From: an uncultured Eubacteriales bacterium
Lineage (GTDB): Bacteria > Bacillota_A > Clostridia > Oscillospirales > Oscillospiraceae
DNA: 26,166 bases
Assembly (NCBI GenBank): GCA_949451265.1
Contig: CASTQR010000003.1
Location: 1 to 26,166, forward strand
Reading direction: 5' to 3'
The stretch's first letter is position 1. Each line of letters opens with the position of its first letter. Positions 6,527 to 15,026 of the stretch are shown here, piece by piece. The position numbers and the translations under genes are program-made. Below the pieces are notes generated by a model. It saw only the letters and a program-made list of their open reading frames with translations. It did no database searches and was not told the origin of the DNA.

Positions 6527-6863
6527 CAGATGGCTGCGCCAGCAGCAGGACGACTGGTGCCGTGGGTGCAAGTGCGCCATGGAGAAGCACCGCAAGCAGC
6601 TCTTTGCCCTGCCCAACGTGTCGGTGGGCCACTACGTGGAGCGCAAGGAGCCGGACTACTATAAGAAGAACCTGCACCCGGTGGACAAAAAGGCGGACAT
6701 CCCCTCCGGTATGTACGCCTGCGGCGCCATCCAGTACCGCTGCCCCCAGTGCGGCAAGCGGCTGACGGTGCTGGACCCCTTCCTCCCCGTCCGGGATGAG
6801 GAGAAGCACGAGGGGAGCATCGTGTTCCAGGCCGGGGAACTGGACGACTTCCTCTGGCGTTGA
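6513..6863 (+). CDS. 116-residue Cys-containing soluble protein, unknown function
   Basis: The ATG at 6513 lies inside the end of the preceding gene with GGAG eight bases upstream. The protein has an N-terminal CRGCKC cluster (near residues 16-21) and a [10 protein letters not shown] motif in the middle, so two CxxC pairs could bind one zinc, although they are about 55 residues apart. The C-terminal end, [19 protein letters not shown], is hydrophilic. There is no signal or membrane segment. Conserved organisation with the two genes before it suggests a shared function that cannot be named from sequence. Confidence 0.75.
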   Translation: MGLIDRWLRQQQDDWCRGCKCAMEKHRKQLFALPNVSVGHYVERKEPDYYKKNLHPVDKKADIPSGMYACGAIQYRCPQCGKRLTVLDPFLPVRDEEKHEGSIVFQAGELDDFLWR

Positions 6864-6869
6864 AGTTCG

Positions 6870-6900
6870 GAGCGGCGGCCCGCGTGGCGGGCCGCCGCTC
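6870..6900 (+). promoter_or_regulatory. Perfect 14-bp hairpin in front of guaA
   Basis: GAGCGGCGGCCCGC (6870-6883) pairs fully with 6887-6900 around a GTG loop. It begins six bases after the preceding stop codon and ends 18 bases before the guaA ATG. AAACAAAGG follows instead of T residues, so it should not terminate well. It may block ribosomes or RNases, or be an intergenic palindrome. No purine riboswitch core is visible. Confidence 0.55.
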
Positions 6901-6918
6901 AAACAAAGGAGTGGGCTT

Positions 6919-8460
6919 ATGTTTCATCAGACTGTGATCGTGCTGGACTTCGGCGGGCAGTATAACCAGCTCATCGCCCGCCGGGTGCGGGAGTGCGGGG
7001 TGTACTGCGAGGTGAAGCCCTATACCACCCCCCTGGCGGAGCTGCGGGCCATGGCCCCCATCGGGATCATCTTCACCGGGGGGCCCAGCTCGGTGTACCT
7101 GGACAGCTCCCCCAAGGTGGACGGGGAGATCTTCACCTGGGGCGTGCCCATCCTGGGCATCTGCTACGGCTGCCAGCTCATGGCCCACCTGCTGGGGGGC
7201 CGGGTGGCCCCCGCCCAGGACGACGCCGCCCGGGAGTACGGCAAGACGGACACCAGCTTTGACACCGGCTGCAAGCTGTTCCGGGGTCTGCCGGAGAACG
7301 GCGTCACCTGGATGAGCCACGGGGACTACATGGAGCAGGTGCCTGAGGGCTTCACCCTGGCGGCCCGCTCCGCCGCCTGCCCCAACGTGGCCATCGCGGA
7401 CGAGGGGCGGGGCTTCTACGGCGTCCAGTTCCACCCGGAGGTGAACCACACCCGGCACGGCACGGACATGATCCGCCGCTTCCTCTACGATGTGTGCGGG
7501 GCGGCAGGGGATTGGACCATGGAGGACTACCGCCGCACCGCCGTCCGGGCCCTCCAGGAGAAGATTGGGGACGGCAGGGTATTGCTGGCGCTCAGCGGCG
7601 GGGTGGACTCGTCGGTGGCGGCAGCCCTGCTGGCGGAGGCGGTGGGGGAGCAGCTCACCTGCGTATTCGTGGATCACGGCCTCATGCGGAAGGACGAGGG
7701 CGACCAGGTGGAGCGGGCCTTCTCTCCCTGGGCCATGAACTTTGTCCGGGTGGACGCCGAACAGCGGTTCCTGGACAAGCTGTCCGGGGCGGAGGAACCG
7801 GAGCGCAAGCGGAAGATCATCGGCGAGGAGTTCATCCGGGTCTTCGAGGAGGAGGCCAAAAAGGTGGGGGCCGTGGACTTCCTGGCCCAGGGCACCATCT
7901 ACCCCGACGTCATCGAGTCCGGCGCAGGGGACGCGGTGGTGATCAAGAGCCACCACAACGTGGGCGGCCTGCCCGACTGCGTGGACTTCAAGGAGATCGT
8001 GGAGCCCCTGCGCCTGCTGTTCAAGGACGAGGTGCGCCAGCTGGGCCGGGAGCTGGGCCTGCCGGAGTACCTGGTGGCCCGCCAGCCCTTCCCCGGACCG
8101 GGGCTGGCCATCCGGGTCATCGGCGAGGTGACACGGGACAAGCTGGCCATGCTCCGGGAGGCGGACGCCATCTTCCGGGAGGAAATGGCAAAGTCCGGCC
8201 AGGATCAGTACCTGAGCCAGTTCTTCGCGGCGCTGACTAACATGCGCTCCGTGGGGGTGATGGGCGACGGCCGCACCTATGACTACGCCGTGGCCCTCCG
8301 GGCGGTAACCACCGACGACTTCATGACGGCGGACTGGGCCCGCATCCCCTATGACCTGCTGGACCGGGTGAGCGTGCGGATCGTGAACGAGGTGAAGGGC
8401 GTCAACCGGGTGCTGTATGATATCACCAGCAAGCCCCCCGGAACGGTGGAATTTGAGTAG
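6919..8460 (+). CDS. guaA: GMP synthase (glutamine-hydrolysing)
   Basis: It converts XMP, ATP and glutamine to GMP, the last step of de novo guanine nucleotide synthesis. The class I glutamine amidotransferase domain has its nucleophile Cys82 in GICYGCQL and the His172/Glu174 pair in FHPEVNHT. The ATP pyrophosphatase domain has the P-loop SGGVDSS at 226-232. The C-terminal dimerisation domain ends [20 protein letters not shown], the usual GuaA ending (...PPGTVEFE). Length 513 is normal. The frame is open upstream, but the ATG at 6919 follows AAAGGAGTGGG and begins at the conserved [14 protein letters not shown]. It could be cotranscribed with the three unknown genes before it. It is closed by the hairpin at 8638. 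Confidence 0.98.
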   Translation: MFHQTVIVLDFGGQYNQLIARRVRECGVYCEVKPYTTPLAELRAMAPIGIIFTGGPSSVYLDSSPKVDGEIFTWGVPILGICYGCQLMAHLLGGRVAPAQDDAAREYGKTDTSFDTGCKLFRGLPENGVTWMSHGDYMEQVPEGFTLAARSAACPNVAIADEGRGFYGVQFHPEVNHTRHGTDMIRRFLYDVCGAAGDWTMEDYRRTAVRALQEKIGDGRVLLALSGGVDSSVAAALLAEAVGEQLTCVFVDHGLMRKDEGDQVERAFSPWAMNFVRVDAEQRFLDKLSGAEEPERKRKIIGEEFIRVFEEEAKKVGAVDFLAQGTIYPDVIESGAGDAVVIKSHHNVGGLPDCVDFKEIVEPLRLLFKDEVRQLGRELGLPEYLVARQPFPGPGLAIRVIGEVTRDKLAMLREADAIFREEMAKSGQDQYLSQFFAALTNMRSVGVMGDGRTYDYAVALRAVTTDDFMTADWARIPYDLLDRVSVRIVNEVKGVNRVLYDITSKPPGTVEFE

Positions 8461-8493
8461 AGATATGAACAGGCAAACAGCCGCCCGCAGGAT

Positions 8494-8632
8494 GCCTCCA
8501 CCGGCTTTCAGGCCGGCGGCGCGAATGCGCCGTAAATTCGGAGCCGCCGCCGCTGGCGGAGAATTGCGCAGGGGCGGCTTTGCCGCCCCGAGCATTGAAA
8601 TCTCCGAAGGGTGGAGGCGGCCAAAGGCCGCC
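8494..8632. other. Structured intergenic stretch with five nested hairpins
   Basis: An outer stem GCCTCCACC/GGTGGAGGC (8494-8502 with 8610-8618) encloses CGGCGC/GCGCCG with a GAAT loop (8517-8532), CCGCC/GGCGG (8547-8559) and GGGGCGGC/GCCGCCCC with a TTT loop (8571-8589). Two stems compete with the outer one: CCGGC/GCCGG (8501-8516) and GGCGGCC/GGCCGCC with an AAA loop (8616-8632). There is no credible protein gene in 8461-8676. It may be a dispersed palindromic repeat or a structured RNA, transcribed either as the guaA 3' end or as tRNA-Thr readthrough. Confidence 0.5.
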
Positions 8633-8637
8633 GGGAC

Positions 8638-8679
8638 CCAAAAAGAAAGACACGCTTTTCAGCGTGTCTTTCTTTTTGG
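8638..8679. terminator. Bidirectional terminator shared by guaA and tRNA-Thr
   Basis: An 18-bp perfect stem (8638-8655 with 8662-8679) with T/A pairing continuing into the loop. On the plus strand the 3' arm ends in TTTCTTTTT, on the minus strand the same. It ends guaA, and on the minus strand the tRNA. The CCA end of the tRNA (8677-8679 on the plus strand) is part of the stem. Confidence 0.8.
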
Positions 8680-8752
8680 AGCTGGTAATGTGACTCGAAC
8701 ACACGACCTGCTGATTACGAATCAGCTGCTCTACCGACTGAGCTATACCAGC
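8677..8752 (-). tRNA. tRNA-Thr, anticodon CGT
   Basis: On the minus strand the cloverleaf is complete: acceptor GCTGGTA/TACCAGC, D stem GCTC/GAGC, anticodon stem GCTGA/TCAGC with loop TTCGTAA, 5-base variable region, T arm GTGTG-TTCGAGT-CACAT. Loop positions 34-36 read CGT, which decodes ACG (Thr). Discriminator T (8680) and an encoded CCA (8677-8679) bring the total to 76 bases. A consensus promoter is upstream and a strong hairpin terminator overlaps its CCA. Confidence 0.97.
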
Positions 8753-8779
8753 AAGCTGCCCCTTCCGGGGCACTTGCCC

Positions 8780-8808
8780 ATCATACACCAGAACCCCCGC
8801 TTTGTCAA
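8780..8808 (-). promoter_or_regulatory. Near-consensus sigma-A promoter of tRNA-Thr
   Basis: On the minus strand TTGACA (8803-8808), 17 bases, TATGAT (8780-8785). Transcription would start near 8773, and the leader contains a GCCCC/GGGGC hairpin with a GGAA loop before the tRNA. The promoter lies just after the cls stop codon, so the tRNA is independent of cls. Confidence 0.85.
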
Positions 8809-8832
8809 GTGTCCCGTTTTCGCTCCATCCCC

Positions 8833-10380
8833 TTACAGCAGCGGCGCGAACAGCCGCAGCAGATCCCGGAACGTCCGGTGGATCACCGAAATAGACCGGC
8901 AGTCCTCCAGCGTCACCAGCAGGCTTTTCGTCTGTGTCTCCAGGAAATCGTCCCGGATATCCGCCACGGAGGGGGTGCCGTACAGCAGCACGCCGTTCTC
9001 AAAATGGAGGAACATACTGCGGTAGTCCAGGTTCACCGTCCCCACCGTGGCCCACAGGTCGTCCACCACGAAGTTTTTGGAGTGGATGAACCCCGGCTCG
9101 TACTCGAAGATCTGCACCCCCGCTTCCACCAGCTCCTCATAGTAGGAGCGGGTCATCTCGAACACGGTTTTCTTGTCGGGGATGTGGGGCGTGATGATCC
9201 GCACGTCCACCCCCGACTTGGCGGCGGTGGTGAGGGCCATAGTCAGCGAGTAGTCGATCACCAGGTACGGCGTGGTGATGTAGACATACCGCTTGGCCCG
9301 GTGGATCAGGTGGAGGTACACCGACTGCCCCACCGCCTCGTTATCCCAGGGGCAGTCGTGGTAGGGCTGGACATAGCCCACGGCGCCGCCCCGGGCGGGG
9401 GCGGGGCGGAAGGGGGTGAAGTGCTCCTCCTCGCTGTGGGTGAAGTCCCACATGGACAGGAAGGACACCGTCATGGACCACACCGCGTCCCCCTCCAGCC
9501 GGATGGCCGAGTCCTTCCAGTGGCCGAACCGCCGCTTCACGTTGATATACTCGTCCGCCATATTGATCCCGCCGGTGAAGGCCACCCGGCCGTCGATGAT
9601 CATATATTTCCGGTGGTCACGGTTGTTCTGCCGGAGGGACACCACGGGCACAAAGCGGTTGAACACCCGGCACTGGATGCCCAGCTTCTCCAACCGGGCG
9701 GGATAGTCCCCCGGCAGGGTGGAGATGGAGCCGATGTCGTCATAGATCACCCGCACCTCCACGCCCTGCCCGGCCTTTTCCCGGGCAATGTCCAGCACCG
9801 AGTTCCACAGCTTGCCCTCCTCGATGATGAAATACTCGATGAAGATGTACTTCTCCGCCCCCCGCAGGGCCTCCAGGATGTCGTCGTAGCAGTCGTCCCC
9901 CAAGGGGTAGTATTTCGTGCGGGTATTGCCGTAGACAGGGCAGTGGGTGGTTTGCTCCAGATACCGGGCCATACAGCCCGCGTCCTCCCCCATCAGCTCC
10001 CCCAGGGAGGCGGAGCGCCCGCACTCGTCCCCTAAATTCCGGCGGATCTTCCGCTCCATGGCCCGCAGCCGCCGCTGGTTGAAGGCGGACAGATGGTTGC
10101 CGCCCAGCAGCAGATAGGCCACCGAGCCGAAGGGCATCAGCCCCAGCACGATGATGATCCAGCCGATTTTATAGCCGGGATTGCTCTTGCTGCCCACAAT
10201 CCACAGGGCGGACAGCACCGACAGGAGGACAAACAGCCACTTCACCCAGCCGAAGCTGGGGCTGTTCCAGAGCACCGTCAGCCCCACCCCGTACAGCACA
10301 ATCTGGGCCAGGATCAGCACCGCCACAATCCCCAGCCGGTGGAACAGCAGCTTACCAATTTTTCCTAAGAGCTTACGCAT
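8833..10380 (-). CDS. cls: Cardiolipin synthase
   Basis: It condenses two phosphatidylglycerol molecules to cardiolipin at the membrane. Two phospholipase D motifs are intact: His256-Lys258-Asp263 (DHRKYMIIDG) and His433-Lys435-Asp440 (IHSKNFVVDD), each followed by the usual G(G/T)xNxxD-like segment (FTGGINMADEY and VGTVNLDYRS). Three N-terminal hydrophobic helices lie near 15-36, 47-64 and 73-92. Length 515 fits the bacterial ClsA type. The ATG at 10380 follows AAGGAGAG. It is 39 bases from the dnaE stop in the same direction, so it can be the last protein gene of that operon. Downstream is the independent tRNA-Thr. Confidence 0.94.
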   Translation of the reverse strand: MRKLLGKIGKLLFHRLGIVAVLILAQIVLYGVGLTVLWNSPSFGWVKWLFVLLSVLSALWIVGSKSNPGYKIGWIIIVLGLMPFGSVAYLLLGGNHLSAFNQRRLRAMERKIRRNLGDECGRSASLGELMGEDAGCMARYLEQTTHCPVYGNTRTKYYPLGDDCYDDILEALRGAEKYIFIEYFIIEEGKLWNSVLDIAREKAGQGVEVRVIYDDIGSISTLPGDYPARLEKLGIQCRVFNRFVPVVSLRQNNRDHRKYMIIDGRVAFTGGINMADEYINVKRRFGHWKDSAIRLEGDAVWSMTVSFLSMWDFTHSEEEHFTPFRPAPARGGAVGYVQPYHDCPWDNEAVGQSVYLHLIHRAKRYVYITTPYLVIDYSLTMALTTAAKSGVDVRIITPHIPDKKTVFEMTRSYYEELVEAGVQIFEYEPGFIHSKNFVVDDLWATVGTVNLDYRSMFLHFENGVLLYGTPSVADIRDDFLETQTKSLLVTLEDCRSISVIHRTFRDLLRLFAPLL

Positions 10381-10419
10381 AATCTCTCCTTGAGAATCTG
10401 TATCTCCGCGATCTGGTTT

Positions 10420-13400
10420 CTACTTCTCCTTCAGCACCACGTTTTTCTCCCCCAGGGTCTCCCGCAGCTCGTCCAGCAGGGCCTCGTGGTGGAGGCAGTG
10501 GGCCTGGAGCTTCCGGCGCTGGTCCGCCAGGTAGACGATGACCGGCCCGTCGCCGGGGAACACGGACAGCAGGGTTTTCAGCCAGGTGAAGCTCTCCCCG
10601 CCGTTGGGCAGCTTGATCCACAGCACCTGGTTTTCCCCTGCCGCCGCGGGCCGCGTCCGCTCCCCGGACAGGGGGGTCACCCGGTCCACCATGAGCTGGG
10701 GGGCCTTCTCGTCCCGGATGGACACCTTCCCCGTCACCACCACCGGCAGGTTCACCTTCAAATAGGCCCCGCTCTCCGTCAGCGTCCGGGAAAAGCACAG
10801 CAGCTCTATGGCCCCCGTGGCGTCCTCCAGCATGACGTAGGCCATCAGGGAGTTGTTCTTGGTGGTCTTGGTGCGCACCGAGGCCACCACCCCCGCCAGC
10901 GTCACCCGCTGCCCGTCCCCGTAGGGGGAGGCCCTGCCGTCGTCCTCACCCGTGGCCATCACCGCGGATATGGGCACCGCGCCGAACTGTACCGCCTGCC
11001 TGCGGTACTCGTCCATGGGGTGGCCGGACAGGTAGAGCCCCGTGGTCTCCTTCTCCATGGCCATCAGCTCCACCGGGGAGAACTCCGGGATGTCCGGCAG
11101 GATCACCGTGGGCACCGTGAACGCGTCCCCGCCCCCGCCGAACAGGTCGAACTGCCCCTCCACGTTCCGCTTCCGGTCCCGGGCGATGGCATCCATCACC
11201 TGCTCATGCACCTTCAAGAGCTGGGAGCGCCTGGCCCCCATCCGGTCAAAGCAGCCGGAGCGGATCAGGCTGTCCAGCACCCGCTTATTCAGATCCGCGT
11301 CGTACATCCGGGCGCAGAACTCCTGGAAGGAGCGGAAGGGCCCGCCCTTGTCCCGCTCCGCCAGCACCGCGGCGGTGAAGCCCGCCCCCACCCCCTTCAG
11401 CGCCGCCAGCCCGAACCGGATGTTCTCCCCGGACACGGTGAAGGCGGTTTCCGACTCGTTGATGTCCGGCGGCAGCAGGGCGATGCCGTTGTCCCGGCAC
11501 TCGGCGATGTACTCCGCCACCTTGTCCTGGGAGTCCAGCACGGAGGTGAGCAGGGCGGCCATATACTCCCGGGGGTGCCGGCACTTGAACCAGGCCGTCT
11601 GGTAGGCCACGATGGCGTAGGCCAGGGAGTGGGACTTGTTGAAGGCGTAGTGGGCGAAGTCGTTGATCTCGTCGTAGATGTATTCCGCCACCGCCGCCGG
11701 AATCCCGTTGGCCTCGCAGCCGGGGATGTTCCGCTTGGGGTCGCCGTGGATGAAGGACTGCCGCTCCCGCTGGACGTCCTTCTCCTTCTTTTTGCTCATG
11801 GCACGGCGCACCATGTCCGCCTGCCCCAGGGAGTACCCCGCCAGCTTGCGGAAGATCTCAATGACCTGCTCCTGGTAGACAATGCAGCCGTAGGTGTTGG
11901 ACAGGATGGGCTCCAGCAGGGGGTGCTTGTAGGTCACCTTGGAGGGGTCCTGGGCGCAGGCCAAAAACCGGGGGATGGAGTCCATGGGGCCGGGTCGGTA
12001 CAGGGCGATGATGGCGCAGATATCCTCAATGCTCTTGGGCTTGAGGCCTATCCCTACGCTGGTCATGCCCTGCGACTCCATCTGAAACACGCCCATGGTC
12101 TTTCCCTCGGACAGCATCTGGTATACCGCCATATCGTCGTCCGGGATGTCCTCCAGCCGGAAGCCTGGCGCTGTTTTCCGCACCATCTTCACCGCGTCGT
12201 CCAGCACGGTGAGGTTGCGCAGCCCTAAAAAGTCCATCTTGAGAAGCCCCAGCTCCTCAATGGTGGTCATGGTGTACTGGGTGACGGGCTGGCCGTCGTT
12301 GGTGGCCAGTGGGACGTACTCGTACACGGGCCGTTTGGTGATCACCACCCCGGCGGCGTGGGTGGAGGCGTTCCGGGGCATCCCCTCGATCTTCCGGGCC
12401 ATGTCCACCAGCTCTTTCACCCGCTCGTCGCCGTTGTAGAGGTCGGACAAGCCCTTGGACAGCACCAGCGCCTTATCCAAGGTCATTTTCGGGTCAAAGG
12501 GCACCTGCTTGGCGATATTGTCCACCTCGGCGTAGGGGAAGTTCAGCACCCGGCCCACGTCCCGGATGGCGGCCTTGGCCTTCATGGTGCCGAAGGTGAC
12601 GATCTGCACCACATGGTCCTCCCCATACTTCCGGGACACGTAGTCGATGACCTCCTGCCGCCGCCGGATGCAGAAGTCAATGTCAATATCGGGCATGGTC
12701 ACCCGCTCCGGGTTCAAAAACCGCTCGAAAATCAGGCCGTACTTGATGGGGTCTACATCTGTAATCCTCAGGCAGTAGGCCACCATGGAGCCCGCCCCGG
12801 AGCCCCGCCCCGGCCCCACCGGGATCCCCGCCCCCTTGGCGAAGCCGATGAAGTCGGACACGATGAGGAAGTAGTCCACAAACCCCATCTGCCGGATGAC
12901 CCCCATCTCGTAGGTCAGCCGGCTTTTCAGCTCCTCCCCGCCGTTGGGGTATCGCTGGGCAAAGCCCTTCCAGCACAGCTTCTCGAAATAGGCGTCCCCG
13001 TCCGTCTCCCCCGGCGGCAGCTTGAATTCCGGCAGGTGGTACTTGCCGAACTCAAATTCCACATGGCAGGCGTCCACAATCTTCTGGGTGTTGTCAATGG
13101 CCTCGGGGCAGTTGGGGAACAGTGAGCGCATCTCCTCCTCGCTCTTGACGTAGAACTCGTCTGTCTCGAACTTCATCCGCCCGGTGTCCTCCACCAGCTT
13201 GCCCATCTGAACGCACATCAGCACGTCCTGCATGGCCGCGTCCTCCCGGGTGAGGTAGTGGCAGTCGTTGGTGGCCACCAGGGGGATGCCCGTCTCTTTG
13301 CTCAGCCGCAGCATCCCCGCGATCACCGCCTGCTGCTCCGGGAGCTTGTGATCCTGGATCTCCAGATAGTAGCCGTCCTCCCCGAACAGCGCCCGCATCT

Positions 13401-13878
13401 CCAGGGCGTGGGCCTTCGCCCCCTCGTAGTCCCCATTCCGCAGCCGCCGGGGGATCTCCCCCGCGAGACAGGCGGACAGGGCGATGAGGCCCTTGCTGTG
13501 CGCCCGCAGGAGATCCATGTCGATCCGGGGCTTGATATAGAAGCCCTCGGTGTAGGCCATGGACACCATGTAGCTCAGGTTCCGGTAGCCCTCCTCGTTC
13601 CGGCACAGCAGCACAAGGTGCCGCGCCGACCCGTCCAGCTCATGCACCCTATCGAACCGGGTGCGGGGGGCCACATAGACCTCGCAGCCGATGACGGGCT
13701 TGATCCCCGCGGACTTGCAGGCCCGGTAGAAGTCAATGACGCCGTACATGGCCCCGTGGTCGGTGATGGCCACGGCAGTCTGGCCCAGGGCCTTCACCCG
13801 CTCCACCAGGGGGGCGATGCGGCAGGCTCCGTCCAGCAGGGAGTATTCAGTGTGGAGATGCAAATGAGTGAACGCCAT
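10420..13878 (-). CDS. dnaE: DNA polymerase III alpha subunit DnaE
   Basis: This is the replicative C-family polymerase of the DnaE type, working beside PolC in Firmicutes. The PHP domain begins at HLHLHTEYSLLDG. The palm catalytic motif PDIDIDF places the metal-binding acids at Asp397 and Asp399, and GPGRGSGAGSMVAYCL and MDFLGLRNLTVLDD are further family signatures. After the fingers come the tandem helix-hairpin-helix region (ALKGVGAGF) and an OB-fold (VTLAGVVASVRTKTTKNN). The 1152-residue length is right for full-length DnaE. A GTG at 13887 would add three residues, but GAGG at eight bases favours the ATG at 13878. It follows whiA after 171 bases of structured sequence and precedes cls. 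Confidence 0.97.
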   Translation of the reverse strand: MAFTHLHLHTEYSLLDGACRIAPLVERVKALGQTAVAITDHGAMYGVIDFYRACKSAGIKPVIGCEVYVAPRTRFDRVHELDGSARHLVLLCRNEEGYRNLSYMVSMAYTEGFYIKPRIDMDLLRAHSKGLIALSACLAGEIPRRLRNGDYEGAKAHALEMRALFGEDGYYLEIQDHKLPEQQAVIAGMLRLSKETGIPLVATNDCHYLTREDAAMQDVLMCVQMGKLVEDTGRMKFETDEFYVKSEEEMRSLFPNCPEAIDNTQKIVDACHVEFEFGKYHLPEFKLPPGETDGDAYFEKLCWKGFAQRYPNGGEELKSRLTYEMGVIRQMGFVDYFLIVSDFIGFAKGAGIPVGPGRGSGAGSMVAYCLRITDVDPIKYGLIFERFLNPERVTMPDIDIDFCIRRRQEVIDYVSRKYGEDHVVQIVTFGTMKAKAAIRDVGRVLNFPYAEVDNIAKQVPFDPKMTLDKALVLSKGLSDLYNGDERVKELVDMARKIEGMPRNASTHAAGVVITKRPVYEYVPLATNDGQPVTQYTMTTIEELGLLKMDFLGLRNLTVLDDAVKMVRKTAPGFRLEDIPDDDMAVYQMLSEGKTMGVFQMESQGMTSVGIGLKPKSIEDICAIIALYRPGPMDSIPRFLACAQDPSKVTYKHPLLEPILSNTYGCIVYQEQVIEIFRKLAGYSLGQADMVRRAMSKKKEKDVQRERQSFIHGDPKRNIPGCEANGIPAAVAEYIYDEINDFAHYAFNKSHSLAYAIVAYQTAWFKCRHPREYMAALLTSVLDSQDKVAEYIAECRDNGIALLPPDINESETAFTVSGENIRFGLAALKGVGAGFTAAVLAERDKGGPFRSFQEFCARMYDADLNKRVLDSLIRSGCFDRMGARRSQLLKVHEQVMDAIARDRKRNVEGQFDLFGGGGDAFTVPTVILPDIPEFSPVELMAMEKETTGLYLSGHPMDEYRRQAVQFGAVPISAVMATGEDDGRASPYGDGQRVTLAGVVASVRTKTTKNNSLMAYVMLEDATGAIELLCFSRTLTESGAYLKVNLPVVVTGKVSIRDEKAPQLMVDRVTPLSGERTRPAAAGENQVLWIKLPNGGESFTWLKTLLSVFPGDGPVIVYLADQRRKLQAHCLHHEALLDELRETLGEKNVVLKEK

Positions 13879-13942
13879 CGCGGCCACCTCTGTCTTTCTA
13901 TGGTATCAAAATCACTTCAGCAAATTGTTCTCGATAAAGGCC

Positions 13943-14018
13943 AGCCGGAATCCGTCCTTTTTCCGGCTGCAGGGCGGGACGACCTCGGCCCGCCGAACCG
14001 CATAAAGGCCCGCCCTGC
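13943..14018. repeat. Palindromic intergenic sequence between whiA and dnaE
   Basis: Two stems: AGCCGGAA/TTCCGGCT (13943-13950 with 13961-13968) and a 10-bp GCAGGGCGGG/CCCGCCCTGC (13969-13978 with 14009-14018). More palindromic bits (GGCGCGCC, GGGTCGTTGCGCCC) run on to 14052. No T-tract follows, so termination is doubtful. A weak minus-strand promoter (TTGCTG, 17 bases, TAGAAA) may lie between it and dnaE. The rest of 13888-14049 contains no gene. Confidence 0.5.
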
Positions 14019-14049
14019 CGTATGACGCGGCGCGCCGGGTCGTTGCGCC

Positions 14050-14940
14050 CTACCCGGGCGGCTCTTCCGCCAGCTCCATCAGCTTTCTCATCCGGTGGTT
14101 GAACGCCGACTTGCCCACCGGCGGATCGCACAGCGCCCCCAGCTGGGTCAGGTTCAGCTCCGGGTTGTCCCTCCGCAGCCCCGCCGCCTCCTTGAGCTTG
14201 TCCGGCAGGGAATCCAGCCGCCCCCCCTGTTCCAGCCGTTCAATGGCGGCAAGCTGCTCCCGGGCCGCCGCCACCGTCTTGTCCAGGTTGGCACTGTCGC
14301 AGTTCACCTGCCGGTTCACGCTGCCCCGGAGATCCCGCTCAATCTTGGCCGCCATCACCCCCATGGCCGACACCGGCGCCCCTAAAAAGGTGAGAAAATC
14401 CTCGATCTGGTCGGAGTGCTTGAAGTAGATCACCCGGTTCCCCTTGCGATCGGTCTCCTTGGGCTCGAAGTCCGCCTCCCGCAGCAGGGCGGGCAGCTCC
14501 CGCCCCGCGTGGTAGTGGGAGGTGGCCAGTTCCAGGTGGTAGCCCTTCATGGGGTCGGTGACTGAGCCCCCCGCCAGGAACGCCCCCCGGAGGAAGGCGG
14601 TGCGGCAGTGCTCCTCCTCCAAAACAGCCAGGTTGATGTGGACGTCCCACTCCAAATCGAAGGCGTGGAAGATGGCCTTCAGCTTGTCCGGGTCGTTGAT
14701 GAGGAAAACCCCCTTGCCGTCCCCCGGCTCGGGCAGCTGGTCGAAGGACAGCTTGAACGCCTTCCGGAACAGGAGGGGCAGGCGCTCCTTCAACGCCGGG
14801 GACTCGGTGACGATCCGGGCCTGCCTCCTGTCGAAGGCGGTGCAGAACAGCAGGACGCCGTAAGCCTCCGCCCGGGCACAGCACCGGCTGCTCACCGGCT
14901 GGCGGCACAGCTCCTGCTTCACATCGGCGGAAAAGGCCAC
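14050..14940 (-). CDS. whiA: Sporulation/cell-division regulator WhiA
   Basis: WhiA is a DNA-binding protein with a degenerate LAGLIDADG homing-endonuclease-like fold and a C-terminal helix-turn-helix. In Firmicutes it affects cell division and chromosome segregation. The N-terminus AFSADVKQELCR, central LRGAFLAGGSVTDP and C-terminal LTQLGALCDPPVGKSAFNHR match the family, and the latter is the helix-turn-helix. Length 296 is typical. The start is GTG at 14940 with GGAGGGA upstream. Its place after rapZ and yvcK is the conserved Firmicutes cluster. The HTH region is followed by only eleven residues (KLMELAEEPPG). Confidence 0.96.
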   Translation of the reverse strand: MAFSADVKQELCRQPVSSRCCARAEAYGVLLFCTAFDRRQARIVTESPALKERLPLLFRKAFKLSFDQLPEPGDGKGVFLINDPDKLKAIFHAFDLEWDVHINLAVLEEEHCRTAFLRGAFLAGGSVTDPMKGYHLELATSHYHAGRELPALLREADFEPKETDRKGNRVIYFKHSDQIEDFLTFLGAPVSAMGVMAAKIERDLRGSVNRQVNCDSANLDKTVAAAREQLAAIERLEQGGRLDSLPDKLKEAAGLRRDNPELNLTQLGALCDPPVGKSAFNHRMRKLMELAEEPPG

Positions 14941-14969
14941 GGCGATCCCTCCTCACAAGCTTTTTTGCC

Positions 14970-15026
14970 GCCCGCCCCGGTGGGGCGGGCAGTCAGGGAC
15001 GTGCAGGAAAGCCCCCGGCCGTCCCT
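14970..15026. promoter_or_regulatory. Two hairpins between yvcK and whiA
   Basis: A 9-bp GCCCGCCCC/GGGGCGGGC stem (14970-14978 with 14982-14990) and a 7-bp AGGGACG/CGTCCCT stem (14995-15001 with 15020-15026) that reaches the yvcK stop codon. In the direction of transcription (minus) A residues, not T, follow the first stem, so it is not a standard terminator. It may act as a roadblock or RNA-processing site. Confidence 0.45.

Noticed and set aside
6870..6900. Purine or guanine riboswitch in front of guaA
   Set aside because: Only a single hairpin is present; the three-way junction with conserved loops of purine riboswitches is absent.
6520..8595. 691-residue open frame on the minus strand opposite guaA
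   Set aside because: It is a shadow of guaA. The plus-strand protein is a full match to GMP synthase, and the antisense translation is a His/Leu/Gly/Pro-rich string without domains.
10390..12228. 612-residue plus-strand open frame opposite dnaE
   Set aside because: Low-complexity His/Gly/Leu/Val/Pro composition typical of antisense GC-rich frames, no ribosome site, and fully inside dnaE.
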